Of a stretch of DNA of 64,000 bases, positions 1 to 9,600 are shown piece by piece. The stretch is from an uncultured bacterium (lineage in GTDB: Bacteria; Planctomycetota; UBA1135). Each line of letters begins with the position of its first letter. The first letter of the stretch is position 1. The notes beneath the pieces are model-generated. The model saw nothing but the letters and a program-made list of their open reading frames with translations, did not search any database and was not told the origin of the DNA. The DNA lies in the NCBI GenBank assembly GCA_937919925.1, contig CALFOT010000011.1:25743-89742 (forward strand). Reading direction: 5' to 3'. A program made the position numbers and the translations under genes.

Positions 1-384
1 CTCACGTTCCTGCAACAAAGCCTCCAATAAAAATGGCGCCGTACCAATGCGTTGGCGTGCGACTGCAACGGCTGCTTCACCGACGGCCGGCAACAAAGCC
101 ATCTGCACCTTGCTGGCTAAGCGACACAACGCCGCCCAACCTGCGGCATCCAAGGCCAACACCTGAGCACTAACCCCTTCCACCAACAAACGCATGCCCA
201 ACAGTGGTTTGATGCCTTGCGCCACACATGCCTTTTGAAAAGGTACTGCCCCCCACAATCCATTGAGATCGGCCATACCCAGAGCGTCAATATTGCCTGC
301 CGCTGCACAAGCAGCCAACTCTTCGACCCGCGATGCGCCCCAATGGAACGACCAAGGCGTTGCTACAGAGAGTTGCGCAACCAC
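1..384 (-). CDS. DnaE-type DNA polymerase III alpha, N-terminal PHP region only (runs off the left edge); PHP metal ligands degenerate
   Basis: Own reverse-strand translation from GTG at 384: VVAQLSVATPWSFHWGASRVEELAACAAAGNIDALGMADLNGLWGAVPFQKACVAQGIKPLLGMRLLVEGVSAQVLALDAAGWAALCRLAS, matching the DnaE PHP pattern (GASRxEEL, AVxFxKAC, GIKPxLG, DAAGxxxLCRL). Frame stays open to position 1. Overlaps the dinB 3' end. Confidence 0.8.
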   Translation of the reverse strand, partial: MVAQLSVATPWSFHWGASRVEELAACAAAGNIDALGMADLNGLWGAVPFQKACVAQGIKPLLGMRLLVEGVSAQVLALDAAGWAALCRLASKVQMALLPAVGEAAVAVARQRIGTAPFLLEALLQERE

Positions 385-1556
385 AAGCGATCCCCGCTTT
401 GTACCGACTGCTCACCGTATTTTTTGCGGATTTTATCCTGCACCGCAATACGTTCCCGTTGCACCACACGTTCTTTTTCAAACAGACCGCCTTGCCAAAA
501 ACCACGCTCTAAACCCGTAAAGCGCACGCCCAACAAACGCACCAGAGTGCGCCGTTTCAGCATGCGGTCTAGCTGCTGTTGCGCGACCTCCCACCATTCC
601 AAATCATGGTCACTCGGTGCTGGCAAAGTAAAATCACGCGTTTCGGTGACAAAATCGGCATAGCGCACTTTCACACTTAAGGTGCGCGCTAAAAAACCCT
701 CGGCGCGCAACTCTACGCAGGCCTTTTCGAGTAACTTTTGCAAGCGCCCGCGCAACACTTTGAGATCATCAAGATCTTCTGCAAAAGTGCGTTCATGCCC
801 CAGCGACTTACGTTCGGGGCGCTCCCAAGGCGGGCAAACAGGGGTTTCATCCACCCCGCGCGCGCGCCGCTGCATGGATGCACCATAACTTCCAAACACT
901 TCTTCTAGGAACCAGCCTGCAGTGCTGGCCAAAACCCCAAGTTGATCAATGTGGAAATCGCGCAACCGTTTGGCCGTCACCGGCCCAATGCCCGGCATCA
1001 CCTTCACCGGTAAAGGCGCAAAAAAACGCGGCTCCTGGCCAGGCCGGACATCGAATAAACCACACGGTTTGGCGAAACCCGAAGCCACTTTACTCACCAA
1101 ACGATTACTCGAAATACCAATGGTAAGATCCAACCGTAAACGCTCTTTGACCTCGCGACGCATCGAATCGGCCGCATCCAACGCATTGCCAAACAAATGA
1201 TGAGTGCCACTCAGATCCAAATAGGCCTCATCGACCGAGACTTTCTCAACGAGCGGAGTATAGTTGCCAATCAACTCAAAAACCGCCTTGGAAGCACGAC
1301 TATACATACCATGGCTGCCACCAACGCGAATCAAATCTGGGCATAAACGGAATGCTTGGCCCATTGGCATGGCCGAATGTACACCAAACTGGCGCGCCTC
1401 ATAAGAGGCTGCCGCCACCACGCCACGTGTTTCAGGTGAGCCGCCGACGACCACTGGCCGCCCATATAAACGCGGATCCAAAACCCTTTCTACCGACACG
1501 AAGAAGGCATCTAAATCCACGTGCAAAATTGAGCGCCCGTGGTTGGAAATATTCAC
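363..1556 (-). CDS. dinB: Y-family DNA polymerase IV (catalytic residues intact)
   Basis: ILHVDLDAFFVSVE, SVDEAYLDLSGT, GIGISSNRLVSKVASGFAKP-like and GIGPVTAKRL motifs; QGGLF resembles a clamp-binding QxxLF motif. GTG start overlaps the upstream stop. Confidence 0.95.
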   Translation of the reverse strand: MNISNHGRSILHVDLDAFFVSVERVLDPRLYGRPVVVGGSPETRGVVAAASYEARQFGVHSAMPMGQAFRLCPDLIRVGGSHGMYSRASKAVFELIGNYTPLVEKVSVDEAYLDLSGTHHLFGNALDAADSMRREVKERLRLDLTIGISSNRLVSKVASGFAKPCGLFDVRPGQEPRFFAPLPVKVMPGIGPVTAKRLRDFHIDQLGVLASTAGWFLEEVFGSYGASMQRRARGVDETPVCPPWERPERKSLGHERTFAEDLDDLKVLRGRLQKLLEKACVELRAEGFLARTLSVKVRYADFVTETRDFTLPAPSDHDLEWWEVAQQQLDRMLKRRTLVRLLGVRFTGLERGFWQGGLFEKERVVQRERIAVQDKIRKKYGEQSVQSGDRLWLRNSL

Positions 1557-1903
1557 GCCCCTTGATGGCCACTACCGAACTGACGTAAACGCCCAACCAC
1601 CACGCCCCGCACCTTGGCCGGCTGTTCATCCGATGGCGGCGGAAAACCACCGACGCCCTTAAAAGACAAGTCTTCCTGCACGCGCGCCAAAGCCAGCGTG
1701 CGCGCGAGGCCAGTCCACCACACAACCAAATCGCCAACTTCTACATCCACGCCCTCGGTGATTGCGAAAACATCGCCATCTTGAAGGTTTTCATCATCTG
1801 CGACGGCAACCCCGCGCAGGGCTAAGAAAAAGGTGTTCTTACGGTTGGCGAATTGCCCCGCCTGACCATCCATTTTGACTTCTTCTAACATGACTGCGCT
1901 CAT
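1553..1903 (-). CDS. Small S24/LexA/UmuD-fold protein lacking the catalytic Ser and Lys
   Basis: FFLALRGVAVADDENLQDGDVFAITEGVDVEVGDLVVWW...LALARV...VRGVVVGRLRQFG aligns by eye with LexA FALRVAGDSMIDAGILDGDLLLVQQ..GEIVVA...ATVKRY...LAGRVVGVMR: GDSM->GVAV, TVKR->LALAR. Good SD (AAAGGAGAG) upstream. Confidence 0.75.
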   Translation of the reverse strand: MSAVMLEEVKMDGQAGQFANRKNTFFLALRGVAVADDENLQDGDVFAITEGVDVEVGDLVVWWTGLARTLALARVQEDLSFKGVGGFPPPSDEQPAKVRGVVVGRLRQFGSGHQGA

Positions 1904-1929
1904 TTTTTTTTACTCTCCTTTGCCTCTCT

Positions 1930-2547
1930 TTATGCCCACCATCGCATCACGCCGACCACCCGGCCGGCCAGACTGAAATGATCCTCACGCCGCACCACAA
2001 TATCTTCCATGTTGGCATTTTCTGGCCGCAACACCACAAAATCCCGCTGCGGTAAATAACGCTTTACCGTGGCTTCCATAGCTTCGCCTTCGCCGATCAA
2101 AGCCACAACAATTTCACCGCTATTGGCGCTACTTGCCTGCTGCACAAGCAGTAAATCCCCATCCAAGATGCCGGCGTCGATCATCGAATCTCCCGCCACG
2201 CGCAGCGCAAAATCAGCCGCACTGCCAGCCAGGCGCGGCAAGCTCCCCTGGTGGTTTTCGAGCGCCAAAATGGGCAAACCCGCAGCAACCTGGCCCAAAA
2301 TAGGGATAGTTTCTGCCGAACTATGGCCGATATTTGTAGTGCAAAGATGAATGGACCGCGAAGAACGCCCCAATTTCAGATAACCCTTACGCTCCAGCGC
2401 CCGAAGATGAAAATCTGCGGTTTGCGGGCTTACACCAAGGCTAACTCCAAGCTCGGCACGCGTGGGCGGACGCCCCAAAGCTGCCAAAACTTGCTGGAGA
2501 GCCGCGAGTGCGGCGCGTTGGCGCGGACTCAGCGGTTCCAGATTCAT
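1930..2547 (-). CDS. lexA: LexA repressor (start set at MNLEPLSPRQRAAL; ORF track start at 2640 is probably too long)
   Basis: N-terminal wHTH (PTRAELGVSLGVSPQTADFHLRALERKGYL), VAAGLP cleavage site, GDSM serine and TVKR lysine. Confidence 0.93.
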   Translation of the reverse strand: MNLEPLSPRQRAALAALQQVLAALGRPPTRAELGVSLGVSPQTADFHLRALERKGYLKLGRSSRSIHLCTTNIGHSSAETIPILGQVAAGLPILALENHQGSLPRLAGSAADFALRVAGDSMIDAGILDGDLLLVQQASSANSGEIVVALIGEGEAMEATVKRYLPQRDFVVLRPENANMEDIVVRREDHFSLAGRVVGVMRWWA

Positions 2548-2577
2548 GAGGTGGGCAGACACAGCCATCTCGGCGAG

Positions 2578-2597
2578 TATATGACAAATATCATATA
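2578..2597. promoter_or_regulatory. Perfect palindrome TATATGA-N6-TCATATA, candidate LexA operator
   Basis: TATATGACAAATATCATATA read directly; about 30 nt upstream of the proposed lexA start and about 50 nt upstream of the divergent gene at 2649. Confidence 0.6.
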
Positions 2598-2648
2598 GCA
2601 CAAGCGCCAACCCTCCAAAAACGGTAACCAAGCTACACAAACGCTACG

Positions 2649-5600
2649 ATGACACTCATGCAAACGCCTGTACGGCTTGTACTTTTGGCACTGCTCGGCT
2701 CCTGCGCCAGCGCCACTTCCACAGCTCCGTCTGAAACTCCTCGTGGTGATCACGGTAGTACTTTCACCGACGTAGTCGATCAACCCGCGCAAGAACCTGC
2801 GCCCGCCATCCAGGAGCCCACAGCTGGCCCACTGCAAGAGCCCGTCGGCAGCACCAAGCCGCTGACAACAGCGCCACCGCCGCCGACTGAAGCGGATGCC
2901 GCCCAGCTCTACCTCAATGGCGATGTGCCCGCAGCACTTAAACTCTATACGCAGTTGATGGCGCGCACGATTACCGATTTACGCACAGCAGAGGCGCCGA
3001 CTCAACCGAACACCGCAGCCGACCCCATCGCTGCCGCACGTCTACGCGCCGAACTGGAGTGGCTCTTGGTGAGTTTCCGCAAAGCCGCCAAAATGAGCGG
3101 ACACGACGGACTATGTCGGGAGCTACTCGGCTCGCTCGCCATCAACGAAAGCGATGGCAACGTGTGGGCACTCACCCGTTGGTGCTACCCGCAAGCGGCG
3201 CAGGATCTCAGCAAACTCACCAACTGGCAGTTCGTCGGCCCGTTTGATAACGAACGTGGCGTGGCTCTTGATCGGCAGCTCGCACCCGAGACCGATCCCA
3301 ATAGCCTGACTGCTTTCGCTGGCAAAGTACGCCCGGTTGCTTGGCGTACCACACCGCCAACGTCGGCCGCCGATGGTGTGCTTGATTTTTCGCTGCTACT
3401 CACACCGGCGGAACAAACGGCTGTGATGCTGCGTACGTGGGTGAACTCCGCTATCGACCAAGACGCGTTCTTGATGCTGGGTATCGCCGGTGAAGCACGC
3501 GTGTGGCACGATGGCACCACGGTGCTGCATGCTGGCGGTGAACATGAGTTACATTTTGATGCGCTTGCTGCGCCACTCAAATTGCACGCCGGTTGGAATG
3601 AGATTGCCATGAAACTTGGCAGTCGTGATCATGCGCCGCGTTTCGAAGCGCGCTTGATTGACGCCGTAACCGGCCGCGCATTGCACCTCGAAGACAACTC
3701 CACTCCACCGGCCACGCTGCTGCCGCAAATCCTCAGCGCCGCGGATCCACAAAAAGTGATTTTGGCGCCTCCTGGAGCTATCGCCTATTACTTGGCGACC
3801 ACTTATGTTGCGCCCGAAAACGCAGAGGCTTACCATCGCTTGGGCGTTTTACAGGATTGGTACAAAACCGCGCCGAAATCGATGTTTCCAGGCCGCGAAG
3901 ACCTACGTACTGCTGTAGAACTGGCACCAACAGAACTACGCTATCGCGTCGATTACGCCACCGCGTTGTTCCCTGGAAAGGATATCGATGCCGCAGAAGC
4001 GGACCTAAATCCGTGGCTCCAACAAGCCCAATTGATTCTGGAGCAAGAGCCCGGCCAAGTGTTTACCAACTTGCAGCGCGTGATGGCGGTACTGCATTAC
4101 CAGCACATTGAAAATTTGGGGTTGGAGGCTATCGCCCGTTTAGAAGCCGCCGGTCATGAGGAACCGTGGCTGCTTCGTGCTAAGGCTGCTGTCTACGCTG
4201 CCTTTGACCACGATGACCTTGCGCATGCAACACAAATGCGCATTCTTGAGCATCCGCAGATTGATCAGTACCCAACGATTCAGCTGACCGCGGCACGCCA
4301 AGCGCTACGCCGAGGCAGCCCAGAGCTATTGGCAATCTTGCAGAAAACTTTCGCGGCGACCGACAACAACTACGCTTTCGCCAGCATCGTTGAGTGGCAG
4401 CGTCAACAACGCGCACAGTTTGATGCCACACTTGAGTTAAACGAACTCGAACAACTGATGGCGCGCCAGCCATGGAGTTCCGCAACCTTGCGTGACTGCG
4501 CCAAACGTTTCCAGTCGCAGGGTAATCTTGAGGTGGCGTTTGCATTGCTCGATCGCGCGCTAATGTTGAAGCCAGAGTCAGCTGCAAATTTGGCCTTGCT
4601 GGCGCGCCTGCATCTTGCCGCTGGGCAAATCGAAGAAACGATCATTGCGCTAGAGCAAGAGCTCAATATCGATTTTACCAACGAAGATGAGCAACGCTTA
4701 CTGGACCACCTCCAGTCGTTGGATGGTGCCACTTTTGATGCGCCTTATCACGAAAGTTTGGCTGCCATTTTGGAGCGCAACAACACTTCTGATGGCAACT
4801 TGGCCAGCGTCGATTACAGCCACGAATACCTGCTCTACCGCAGTGTGGTGCGCGTCAATCCAGACAGCACGGCTAGCCGCTACTATCGTAAAGTCATGCG
4901 CGTGTTGAACGTCAACGGCGTGCGCGAGCTAGATGAAATTACATTCCCATTCCGTTGGGGCGATGAAGATCTGCGCGTGCTCACCGTGAATGTCTTGCAC
5001 CCGGATGGCAGCACCGAAACCGCAAAAACCAACCGTGGTTGGCGCGCAAGCCAAGTGGATTTGCCACGCCTTCAAGTGGGCGACATCATCGATTTAGAGT
5101 GGAAAATCAGCGATCTCCACACCACCTACTTTGGCAAATACTTCGCCATTGATCACTCTATGACAGCAGATCGTTCGGTACCCACACACGAAAGCCAGTT
5201 GGTGCTTTTAGTGCCGGATGAACTGCCTTTGGAGTTCCATACGATTCGTTTGGAAGGCGCGCAAGCGGAAGTTGGCGCAACGGCTGCTTTTGGCACCAGC
5301 CATACTTGGACGGTGCACGATTTAGCACCCCAGCGGATTGAAAATTTGATGCCCCACGCCGAAGAAACAGTGGCGCGCGTGCAAGCTAGCTCCTACACCT
5401 CGTGGGATGATTTTGGCGCTTGGTGGTGGAACTTAATTGATGCCGGCATCACCGTATCTCCTGAGATGAAAACCAAAGTTGCCCAACTCACCGCAGACAA
5501 GCATGATCTGCGTGAACAGGTGGCGGCAATCTATGGGTTTGTTGCGAATGACATTCGTTACAACGCTTGGGAGTTCGGCGTACATGGTTATCAACCTTAC

Positions 5601-6668
5601 ACCGCGCCCGTCATCTTCAGCCGCCAATTTGGCGACTGCAAAGACAAATCCATTCTCCTGCGCGCCATGCTTTCGGAAATCGGCGTAGAAGCTTATCCAG
5701 TGCTCCTCTTGCGCTCGGCGGATGGTCGGCACGGTGGACGACGGCATGAAGAAGACCTGAGTTTGGCAATGGTCGATCACTTCAACCACTGCATCGCTTA
5801 CATTCCGGCGCAACAAGATTTGCCGGCAATGTTTGTTGACGGCACTGCACGCTTGCATCCGCTGGATGTGCTGCCATACGATGACCGCGGCGCGCAAGTG
5901 CTGGTGGTAAAGCCCGAGGGCATTGAACGCGTGCGTATCCCCTTCTCGGAGGCCGCCGACAACACCCGCGCCGAGCACTACACGATTTCCTATGAAAGCA
6001 ACGGCAGTGCTGCTGTCGAAATGTTTCTCACCCCGCAAGGCCGCTGGGATCCAACCTACCGCAATGCTTTTGCTGGTGGTGATCAAAAGCGTAAAGAAAC
6101 GGTCGAGAACATGTTGTCGGCCCAACTTGGTCCGCTGGATGGCGATGTGACTTACGACATTCAAGATGTGGAGCAACTCAACAACCCGCTGCGTCTGCTG
6201 TTCGGCGCCAAAGCCACTAGCCTGGCGCGCGTGGTTGATGGTCACCTAGAAATCCCGGCGATGCTGAACCCGCTCAATCTGCTGCAAAACACTGCCGCCG
6301 AAGCAGAACGTACTACCGATTTGCTGTTGGATAGCCCTTGGGTCCGCGCGATCACCATCGATGTTGAACTCCCTGAAGGTTGGAACATGGATGTACTGCC
6401 CGCGGCGATTGACGTCAGTAATCACGACGCCAGCTACCAGTGGAATGTGGTACGCAGCAAAACTGGCCTGCGCATTAGCGAACGTTATGCCCTGCTCACC
6501 CACCGCATCCCGGTGGCGCGTTACCCAGCTTTCCGCGCACTGTGCCGCGTCATCGATAACAGCCAAGACCGCTACTTGGAAGTAACTGCTTCACTGCCCC
6601 CGGAGACGGAAGAAACCCTCCAAGCTGTCCCTGTAGAAGCCTCCGTAAAAGATAAGGAGGACAAGTAA
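2649..6668 (+). CDS. Secreted/lipoprotein DUF3857 + transglutaminase-like protein with TPR-like middle
   Basis: Lipoprotein-like N-terminus (LVLLALLGSCAS); SRQFGDCKDKSILLRAML, DHFNHCIAY and FVDGTA fit transglutaminase Cys/His/Asp. Confidence 0.85.
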   Translation: MTLMQTPVRLVLLALLGSCASATSTAPSETPRGDHGSTFTDVVDQPAQEPAPAIQEPTAGPLQEPVGSTKPLTTAPPPPTEADAAQLYLNGDVPAALKLYTQLMARTITDLRTAEAPTQPNTAADPIAAARLRAELEWLLVSFRKAAKMSGHDGLCRELLGSLAINESDGNVWALTRWCYPQAAQDLSKLTNWQFVGPFDNERGVALDRQLAPETDPNSLTAFAGKVRPVAWRTTPPTSAADGVLDFSLLLTPAEQTAVMLRTWVNSAIDQDAFLMLGIAGEARVWHDGTTVLHAGGEHELHFDALAAPLKLHAGWNEIAMKLGSRDHAPRFEARLIDAVTGRALHLEDNSTPPATLLPQILSAADPQKVILAPPGAIAYYLATTYVAPENAEAYHRLGVLQDWYKTAPKSMFPGREDLRTAVELAPTELRYRVDYATALFPGKDIDAAEADLNPWLQQAQLILEQEPGQVFTNLQRVMAVLHYQHIENLGLEAIARLEAAGHEEPWLLRAKAAVYAAFDHDDLAHATQMRILEHPQIDQYPTIQLTAARQALRRGSPELLAILQKTFAATDNNYAFASIVEWQRQQRAQFDATLELNELEQLMARQPWSSATLRDCAKRFQSQGNLEVAFALLDRALMLKPESAANLALLARLHLAAGQIEETIIALEQELNIDFTNEDEQRLLDHLQSLDGATFDAPYHESLAAILERNNTSDGNLASVDYSHEYLLYRSVVRVNPDSTASRYYRKVMRVLNVNGVRELDEITFPFRWGDEDLRVLTVNVLHPDGSTETAKTNRGWRASQVDLPRLQVGDIIDLEWKISDLHTTYFGKYFAIDHSMTADRSVPTHESQLVLLVPDELPLEFHTIRLEGAQAEVGATAAFGTSHTWTVHDLAPQRIENLMPHAEETVARVQASSYTSWDDFGAWWWNLIDAGITVSPEMKTKVAQLTADKHDLREQVAAIYGFVANDIRYNAWEFGVHGYQPYTAPVIFSRQFGDCKDKSILLRAMLSEIGVEAYPVLLLRSADGRHGGRRHEEDLSLAMVDHFNHCIAYIPAQQDLPAMFVDGTARLHPLDVLPYDDRGAQVLVVKPEGIERVRIPFSEAADNTRAEHYTISYESNGSAAVEMFLTPQGRWDPTYRNAFAGGDQKRKETVENMLSAQLGPLDGDVTYDIQDVEQLNNPLRLLFGAKATSLARVVDGHLEIPAMLNPLNLLQNTAAEAERTTDLLLDSPWVRAITIDVELPEGWNMDVLPAAIDVSNHDASYQWNVVRSKTGLRISERYALLTHRIPVARYPAFRALCRVIDNSQDRYLEVTASLPPETEETLQAVPVEASVKDKEDK

Positions 6669-9600
6669 TGATTACCATTCTCGCCATTTCCACACTGCTG
6701 CTTGCTAGCCCAGCCGCAACTCTGCAAACAGCGCAAGTTTCTACCTCCAAGCTCAGCTCGGAATTAATTGTCGGCCACCCGGGTTTGTTCAACGGTGACG
6801 TGGATAGCGTGCGCAACGATCTGCTCGAAGCCATGCTCAACGATCGGTCGTCGCCGCTGCTTGGCGCCGCCGCCCATCAAGCTCTGTTGCTAAGCGAATA
6901 TTGTTCAACCAATATGGATCCAACTCTGTTGGCGCAGTTGATTGAAGGCGTCGATAACGGCGCCGCATCGGCCGACATTCGTAGCCTTTATATACAGGAG
7001 TTGCAACGCAGCCGCTTCCAAGATATCTCGCCCTTGCAGCTGCCACAGCGCCCACCACACCAGAATGATTTGTTCGATCACTGGTTCACCAATTGGCGTG
7101 TACTGCAGCCATGGGGCGAACTGGATCACCCTACCCCAATGCGCGCAGCCACCATCCCGCCCGATCCGCGGCAGCTGCAAGTGGTGGATCCGGCGAATGG
7201 CCAAACCCGCACTTGGCAAACTCTTACCCGCACCTCCAACCGCACTTGGATTCGGCCAGATAACCTAGCTTGGCAAAATGTCGGCTGTGGTTATGCCGCA
7301 CTTTGGGTGCGCGCTGAACCGCAAGTTGCCATGCTCGAACTGCATGCCGATGAAGCCATGCGTGCGTGGTGGAACGGCATGCCCACTTTCGAAGCTCTGC
7401 GTGAAGGTTTGCCCGAACGCAAAGACACCTTCCAAGCTTATGTGAATGTACAAGCTGGTTGGAACTTGCTGTTGGTCCAGTACGAAAACGGTCAGGACCT
7501 GTTTCTCGGCGGCCGCTTGTTGACGCGCGATGGCCGCTTGTTGCCATTCTATGAGTGGGAAGACGCAACCAGCGCCCCGGAGTTGCCTGCAGTGCCAATG
7601 CCTGCTGAAATTTTAGATTTGGCCTATTGGCAGCCGCTTGGCAATGATCCTTGGGATGTGATTTTGCGTTGCGCTTTAGCCTTGCATCACAATCGTGCCG
7701 ACTTGGCACTGGCGACTCCAGAACCACCGGCTATGAGCAACCAGCAAATGGCTGCATGGCTGAATTGGCAGCATCATGCTTACCGTCAGGCCTACCACTT
7801 ATCACCTTCTGTAGTGCGCAATCGCTTACTCGAAATTGAAGCGCGCAGTAGTGAATTAGCCTGCAATGATGTCGGCTTGGAACTCTTCGCAGCCGCTCGT
7901 TTGCAAGAAGAAGATAAACGAGAAGAAGCACTTACACTGACCCGTGCGCTCGTCGCAGCACACCCCGATATTTACGCTGCCCGTAGGCTAGAAGCGGCCA
8001 TTCTGCTCGAAATCGACCGCAGCGGCACTTTAGCCCAACCGGTGATTGAAGCGATAGCCGCCAGTTTTCCTCAAGCCGATTGGCCTTTGGAACAACTGGA
8101 GTCTTTTGCCACGGACCACGGCGACCGCGCGCGTGCTTTATTATACGCCAAAGCGCGCTTGACGACGAACACCGAAGGTGGCTGGAATCTGATTGATTTG
8201 TTACTCGAAAGCAGCGATCCCGAGCAAATTCAACTTGCTCATGATTTATTCGCTCGCGCCGCCTTCGAGGAGCCCGATCATTACAGCACCAAGCGCATAC
8301 AGCGCCAGCTGTGGCACATTGATGGCAAGCAAGATAAAGTGTTGGCGGAGTTGCGCGCCGAGGTCGTGCGCACGCCCAACTTTATCGATGCCTACCGCCG
8401 CTTGGCCGAGTATCAAATTCGTCATGGCGAGTTAGCCGCAGCCACCCAGGCCTACGAAACGATTTTGAATCTTGACCCAAGTAATGAACAGGCTTTACGA
8501 ACTCTAAAGGTGCTTGCGAACCAAGATGACGCCGCCGAATTTTTCGCCACTTTTGGTCCGGATGTCGCGGCGCAGTTGGCCCAGCGGCAAAGCATTGCTG
8601 GCGACAACTCCACCGCCATGCTGCTCGATAGTGGCATGGTTTACATGCTCGCCGACGGAGGCTTGATTTACCGCGTTCACAATCTCGATTTAGCCCTCGA
8701 CCGCAATGGCACCGAAGTTCTGCATGAAATGGGCGTGGTTGGCTCTCCGCAGCTAGCACGCATCATCACCAGTGATGGTGGGATTTTGGAACCCCACCAG
8801 GTTAATGATAGCTTTGTGATGCCTTCGCTTGATCCGGGTGATGTCATTGAAACCGTATACGACCGCTACATTCCCGGTTTATTTGGACTGGCTGCAAACC
8901 CTGGTATATGGAACTTTTCCTCCTTCGAACAACCGTTTGCGTTGAGTCGCTGGGTTATTTTTGTACCGAATGGTGCGCCAGGATTTTTGCGCGAACATAA
9001 TTTTGATGGTGGTCATGAGGTGCTTGATTGGAAGAATGGCAAAGTTCATATTTTCAATCGCGCCGAAAATGCCCGCCTGGAACCTGAGGTTCTGATGCCG
9101 TCGGAAATGGAACTCCTGCCGTGGGTTGCTTTTGGCAATGATACTCCCCTGGAACGGGTGGCAGAAAAATGGCGCACCTACTTCCTGTGGCAAACGTCGC
9201 TCCCCGCCGATACCGAACTTGAGCTGCGCACCTTCCTGGCAACCCTCGATCAATCGGGAAGCAATCTTGAAAAAGCACAACGTATTTACGCGGCCGTCAC
9301 CCAACTGATTTTGGATTTCAATGATGACGGGAACTTGGTGGATGTCTGGACTCTCAAGCGTGGCAACCCCACCTTCTTGTTGTCCGCTCTGTACCGTCTG
9401 GCCGGCATCCCCCATGAGTGGTCTTTGCTGCAAACGAGTGCACCGGAACTGAAGGAAAATCCTCTCACCCCCTTCACCAGCGGCGCCGACTTCGTCTACC
9501 CAGCTCTGCGCGTTGCGGAAGCGGGCGCCGAGCCTGTGTGGATGTTGTTGTTGACGCGCGGCACACCCTTTGGCGAATTGAGCCCCGCCCTGCTTGGTGC

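Noticed and set aside
2548-2640. Longer LexA start from the ORF track
   Set aside because: It would place the palindromic operator inside the coding region; LexA similarity begins at MNLEPLSPRQR.
5433-6245. 270-aa minus-strand ORF inside the DUF3857 gene, and other long antisense ORFs (e.g. 8879-9625, 13368-13982)
   Set aside because: They lie opposite strong coding frames, lack recognisable domains and look like frame shadows in GC-rich codon-biased DNA.
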